The translations under genes and the position numbers were made by a program. DNA of 8,191 nt from Calditrichaceae bacterium (lineage in GTDB: Bacteria; Calditrichota; Calditrichia; Calditrichales; Calditrichaceae). Below, in pieces: positions 6,427 to 8,191 of the stretch (position 1 is the first letter of the stretch; the number at the start of each line of letters is the position of its first letter). Below the pieces are notes generated by a model, which did not search any database, was not told where the DNA came from, and saw only the letters and a list, made by a program, of their open reading frames with translations. The stretch spans positions 1 to 8,191 of the forward strand of contig JAUVIB010000122.1 of assembly GCA_030592985.1 (NCBI GenBank), written 5' to 3'.

Positions 6427-7338
6427 TTATACTCCTATTATTAATACCCGTGGAATTCCATTCAGATCCTTACGAATATTTATTTTTGAAAATTTAAATT
6501 GAGCGGCGAGATCCACAATTAATTCATGCTGTGATCCGCTTAACTCTATAATCAGATATTGCAAACCGGAAAAATAATTCCCCGAAGCTATCTCAAGTAA
6601 TCTTGTATAAAAGGACATCCCATTGTCGTTATCGGTTAAAGAGATCGCCGGCTCATAATTTTTTACTTCCGGTGACAAAGAATCCATTTCGTCTTTTGCA
6701 ATATACGGCGGATTGGATAACAATACCGTGATATTTCTGGGAAGCGGTTCCTTCCAATCCTGAAAAATATCATGCTCTACAAATGCAATATCTCCCGGTT
6801 GCATACCCTCGGTATCAGCCTTGACCAACAACTTGGTATTAAGTTCGTTTAAAACAGCATTCCCCATGGCAACCTTTAGAGCGAGCTGAGAGATATCTGT
6901 CCCATAAAAAATCCCTTGCGGCCATAACTTTGCCAAACTAATAGGGATGCAGCCGCTGCCTGTCCCGATATCTAAAAAAATCGGAGTACCGGTTATTTCA
7001 GCTTTCATATCCAACACTGTTTCAATAAGAATTTCCGTTTCCGGACGGGGAATTAATACATCACGGGTAACTTTAAATGGAAATCCCATAAATTCTGTTT
7101 CGCCCATGATATACTGCGGAGGTTCATGAAGCGAGCGCCGTTTAATCTTTTCCCTGTAATCATCTAATTCTTCTATTGAAAGGGGACGCTCAAAGGCCAT
7201 ATATAACTCAACCCGGCTCATATTAAGCGTATGACCCAGTAATAATTCTGCATTTAAGCGCGGATTTTCTATCCCTTTATCCCTTAGATATTGATCCGTT
7301 TTCTTTAATAAATCTATAACTTTCCAGTTTGCTGTCAT
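6427..7338 (-). CDS. prmC: Peptide chain release factor N5-glutamine methyltransferase PrmC
   Basis: PrmC uses S-adenosylmethionine to methylate the glutamine of the GGQ motif in release factors RF1 and RF2, raising termination efficiency in the cytoplasm. From the chosen ATG, the 303-residue protein has the helical release-factor-binding N-domain (about 1-80; GIENPRLNAELLLGH at 22-36). The linker carries YIMGETEFMGFPF (76-88) and LIPRPETE (95-102). The SAM-binding motif FLDIGTGSGC is at 121-130 and the catalytic NPPY at 209-212, followed by YEPAISL (228-234). A TTG 20 codons upstream (base 7398) would extend the protein. The ATG start (7336-7338) is preferred because homologues begin just before a WKVIDLL-like segment and the extra residues are an Asn/Lys-rich stretch without similarity. 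About 15 residues between NAV and FVEHD look like a small insertion. In many bacteria prmC follows prfA; here it is followed by rnr, one codon away and in the same frame. Confidence 0.93.
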   Translation of the reverse strand: MTANWKVIDLLKKTDQYLRDKGIENPRLNAELLLGHTLNMSRVELYMAFERPLSIEELDDYREKIKRRSLHEPPQYIMGETEFMGFPFKVTRDVLIPRPETEILIETVLDMKAEITGTPIFLDIGTGSGCIPISLAKLWPQGIFYGTDISQLALKVAMGNAVLNELNTKLLVKADTEGMQPGDIAFVEHDIFQDWKEPLPRNITVLLSNPPYIAKDEMDSLSPEVKNYEPAISLTDNDNGMSFYTRLLEIASGNYFSGLQYLIIELSGSQHELIVDLAAQFKFSKINIRKDLNGIPRVLIIGV

Positions 7339-7495
7339 CTTTTTATTTCTATTTTTTATATAATTAAGTAAGTTTTGAATATTTTCATTAAATTGCAATA
7401 AAAATATGGGTTTTCCTTGACTTAAAAGTGAATTATTTGTAATTGTTTATATATTTCACATATGATGGTTTAATTTCGATTCTGAAAGGTGTACT
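7339..7495. promoter_or_regulatory. Divergent promoter region between prmC and yciO
   Basis: This AT-rich 157-bp gap separates the divergent prmC-rnr and yciO units, so it should contain both promoters. For yciO two sigma70-like options are visible. One is TTGACT (7417-7422) with TGTAAT (7438-7443), 15 bp apart. The other is TTGTAA (7437-7442) with TATGAT (7461-7466), 18 bp apart. The second has the better spacing and leaves a leader of about 20-25 nt before the ATG. For prmC no clear pair stands out on the minus strand, and its ribosome binding site is a weak A-rich stretch. Confidence 0.4.
7485..7491 (+). promoter_or_regulatory. Ribosome binding site of yciO
   Basis: AAAGGTG lies 4 nt before the ATG at 7496 and resembles the AAGGAGG consensus. 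It supports that start over any other and shows that Shine-Dalgarno initiation is used in this genome. Confidence 0.65.
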
Positions 7496-8113
7496 ATGGC
7501 CGCAGAAATTCAGCATATTTTTTTAGATAACCCGCAAACCCGCTTAGTCAGCCAGGCTGTAAATATTTTACAAAACGACGGCGTCATTGTCTATCCCACA
7601 GATACTATTTACGGCCTGGGCGCCGATTTGTTTAATAAAAATGCCATGACGCGTATATTCCGAATAAAAAAAACGAGTAATCATAAATTACTAAGTTTTA
7701 TCTGTCCCGACTTGAAAGATATATCCAATTGGGCAATTCTCACCGATGACGCTTATAAAGTTATGCGGCGAATTACACCCGGACCCTATACCTTTATTCT
7801 GCGGGCAAGTAAGCAGGTCCCAAAAATCCTGCTGCAGAAAAGGAAAACCGTTGGTATCCGCATTCCCGATTCAATTGTTGCTCAAAATTTATTAAAAGAA
7901 CTGGGACGCCCGCTTTTAAGCACCAGTGTTCCGCAGGGTGAAGACGGATATTATACCAATCCGCAGGAAATCGCTGAAAAATATAATAACGATATTGATT
8001 TGATTCTTGACGCCGGAGTTATGTTTAACCAACCCTCAACAATTATTGATTTTTCCGGTGATGAGCCGGTTGTTATCAGGGAAGGCGCCGGAGATATTGA
8101 TGCACTCTATTAA
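7496..8113 (+). CDS. yciO: YciO family protein (YrdC/Sua5 fold; TsaC paralogue)
   Basis: This 205-residue protein is a single YrdC/Sua5-type domain. Automatic pipelines often call it L-threonylcarbamoyladenylate synthase, the enzyme that makes TC-AMP for tRNA t6A. The pattern is that of the YciO subgroup: DNPQTRLVSQAV at 11-22, YPTDTIYGLG (33-42), LLSFIC (65-70), PGPYTFIL (95-102), QKRKTVGIRIP (114-124), LLSTS (140-144), PSTIIDF (180-186) and REGAGD (195-200). I recall E. coli YciO being similar along its whole length. The Lys-Arg-Ser-Asn tetrad linked to TsaC activity is only half kept: K58 and S144 are present, but the Arg position is T60 and the Asn position is P146. TC-AMP synthesis is therefore doubtful and the true substrate unknown. 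The start is fixed by the AAAGGTG site just upstream. The gene is divergent from prmC. Fold and subgroup are confident; the reaction is not. Confidence 0.9.
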   Translation: MAAEIQHIFLDNPQTRLVSQAVNILQNDGVIVYPTDTIYGLGADLFNKNAMTRIFRIKKTSNHKLLSFICPDLKDISNWAILTDDAYKVMRRITPGPYTFILRASKQVPKILLQKRKTVGIRIPDSIVAQNLLKELGRPLLSTSVPQGEDGYYTNPQEIAEKYNNDIDLILDAGVMFNQPSTIIDFSGDEPVVIREGAGDIDALY

Positions 8114-8191
8114 AACATCAAAGATAAATTTATACCAAGTTTATCAGCAAGCAATTTACACAAAATATTGAACTTGATTCAATAAATTACT
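8114..8191. other. Short non-coding tail after yciO with weak AT-rich hairpins
   Basis: No gene is visible in the last 78 bases. Two weak inverted repeats occur: GATAAA/TTTATC (8123-8128 with 8140-8145) and TATTGAA/TTCAATA (8166-8172 with 8178-8184, loop CTTGA). Both stems are AT-rich and lack a following T-run, so either could be a poor terminator or chance in AT-rich DNA. Confidence 0.35.

Overview
The window is low in GC, roughly 38-40% by eye. It holds five protein genes that look like ordinary chromosomal functions of a Gram-negative (diderm) bacterium. A full-length LptD, the outer-membrane LPS translocon, shows that the cell makes an LPS-type outer membrane. The LptD style (Asp/Ser-rich linker after the signal peptide, TSCD and RHKLEP motifs) and the AT-rich composition suggest the FCB superphylum (Bacteroidota, Ignavibacteria, Marinimicrobia, KSB1 and relatives). 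Recognisable Shine-Dalgarno sites in front of rnr and yciO argue mildly against a typical Bacteroidetes. This lineage guess is inference only.

Layout, left to right. Bases 1-1166 (+): the nearly complete 3' part of an AAA ATPase with a C-terminal DUF4143 region; its true start lies left of the window. Bases 1174-3759 (-): lptD, convergent with the ATPase and 7 bp away, with a TTG start. Bases 3760-4188: a gene-free 429-bp spacer with several hairpins, short GCAGGC direct repeats and an element resembling dispersed repeats of other genomes. Bases 4189-6423 (-): rnr (RNase R), GTG start. Bases 6427-7338 (-): prmC, release-factor methyltransferase; its stop is one codon upstream of the rnr start. 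Bases 7339-7495: divergent promoter region. Bases 7496-8113 (+): yciO, a YrdC/Sua5-fold protein. Bases 8114-8191: a short non-coding tail.

How the genes relate. prmC and rnr form a translationally coupled pair concerned with protein synthesis and RNA turnover: PrmC methylates the GGQ glutamine of release factors, and RNase R degrades structured RNA. yciO is divergent and belongs to a fold family linked to tRNA threonylcarbamoylation, although this copy has the YciO rather than the TsaC signature. lptD lies downstream on the same strand as prmC-rnr, but the hairpin-rich spacer makes cotranscription uncertain. The ATPase is the only accessory-looking gene and appears AT-richer than its neighbours.

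I see no CRISPR array, tRNA, rRNA, insertion sequence or phage gene, and no convincing new system. The observations most worth a second look are the Lys in place of the Walker B Glu in the ATPase, the single N-terminal/C-terminal cysteine pair of LptD, the altered active-site tetrad of YciO, and the composite repeat spacer.
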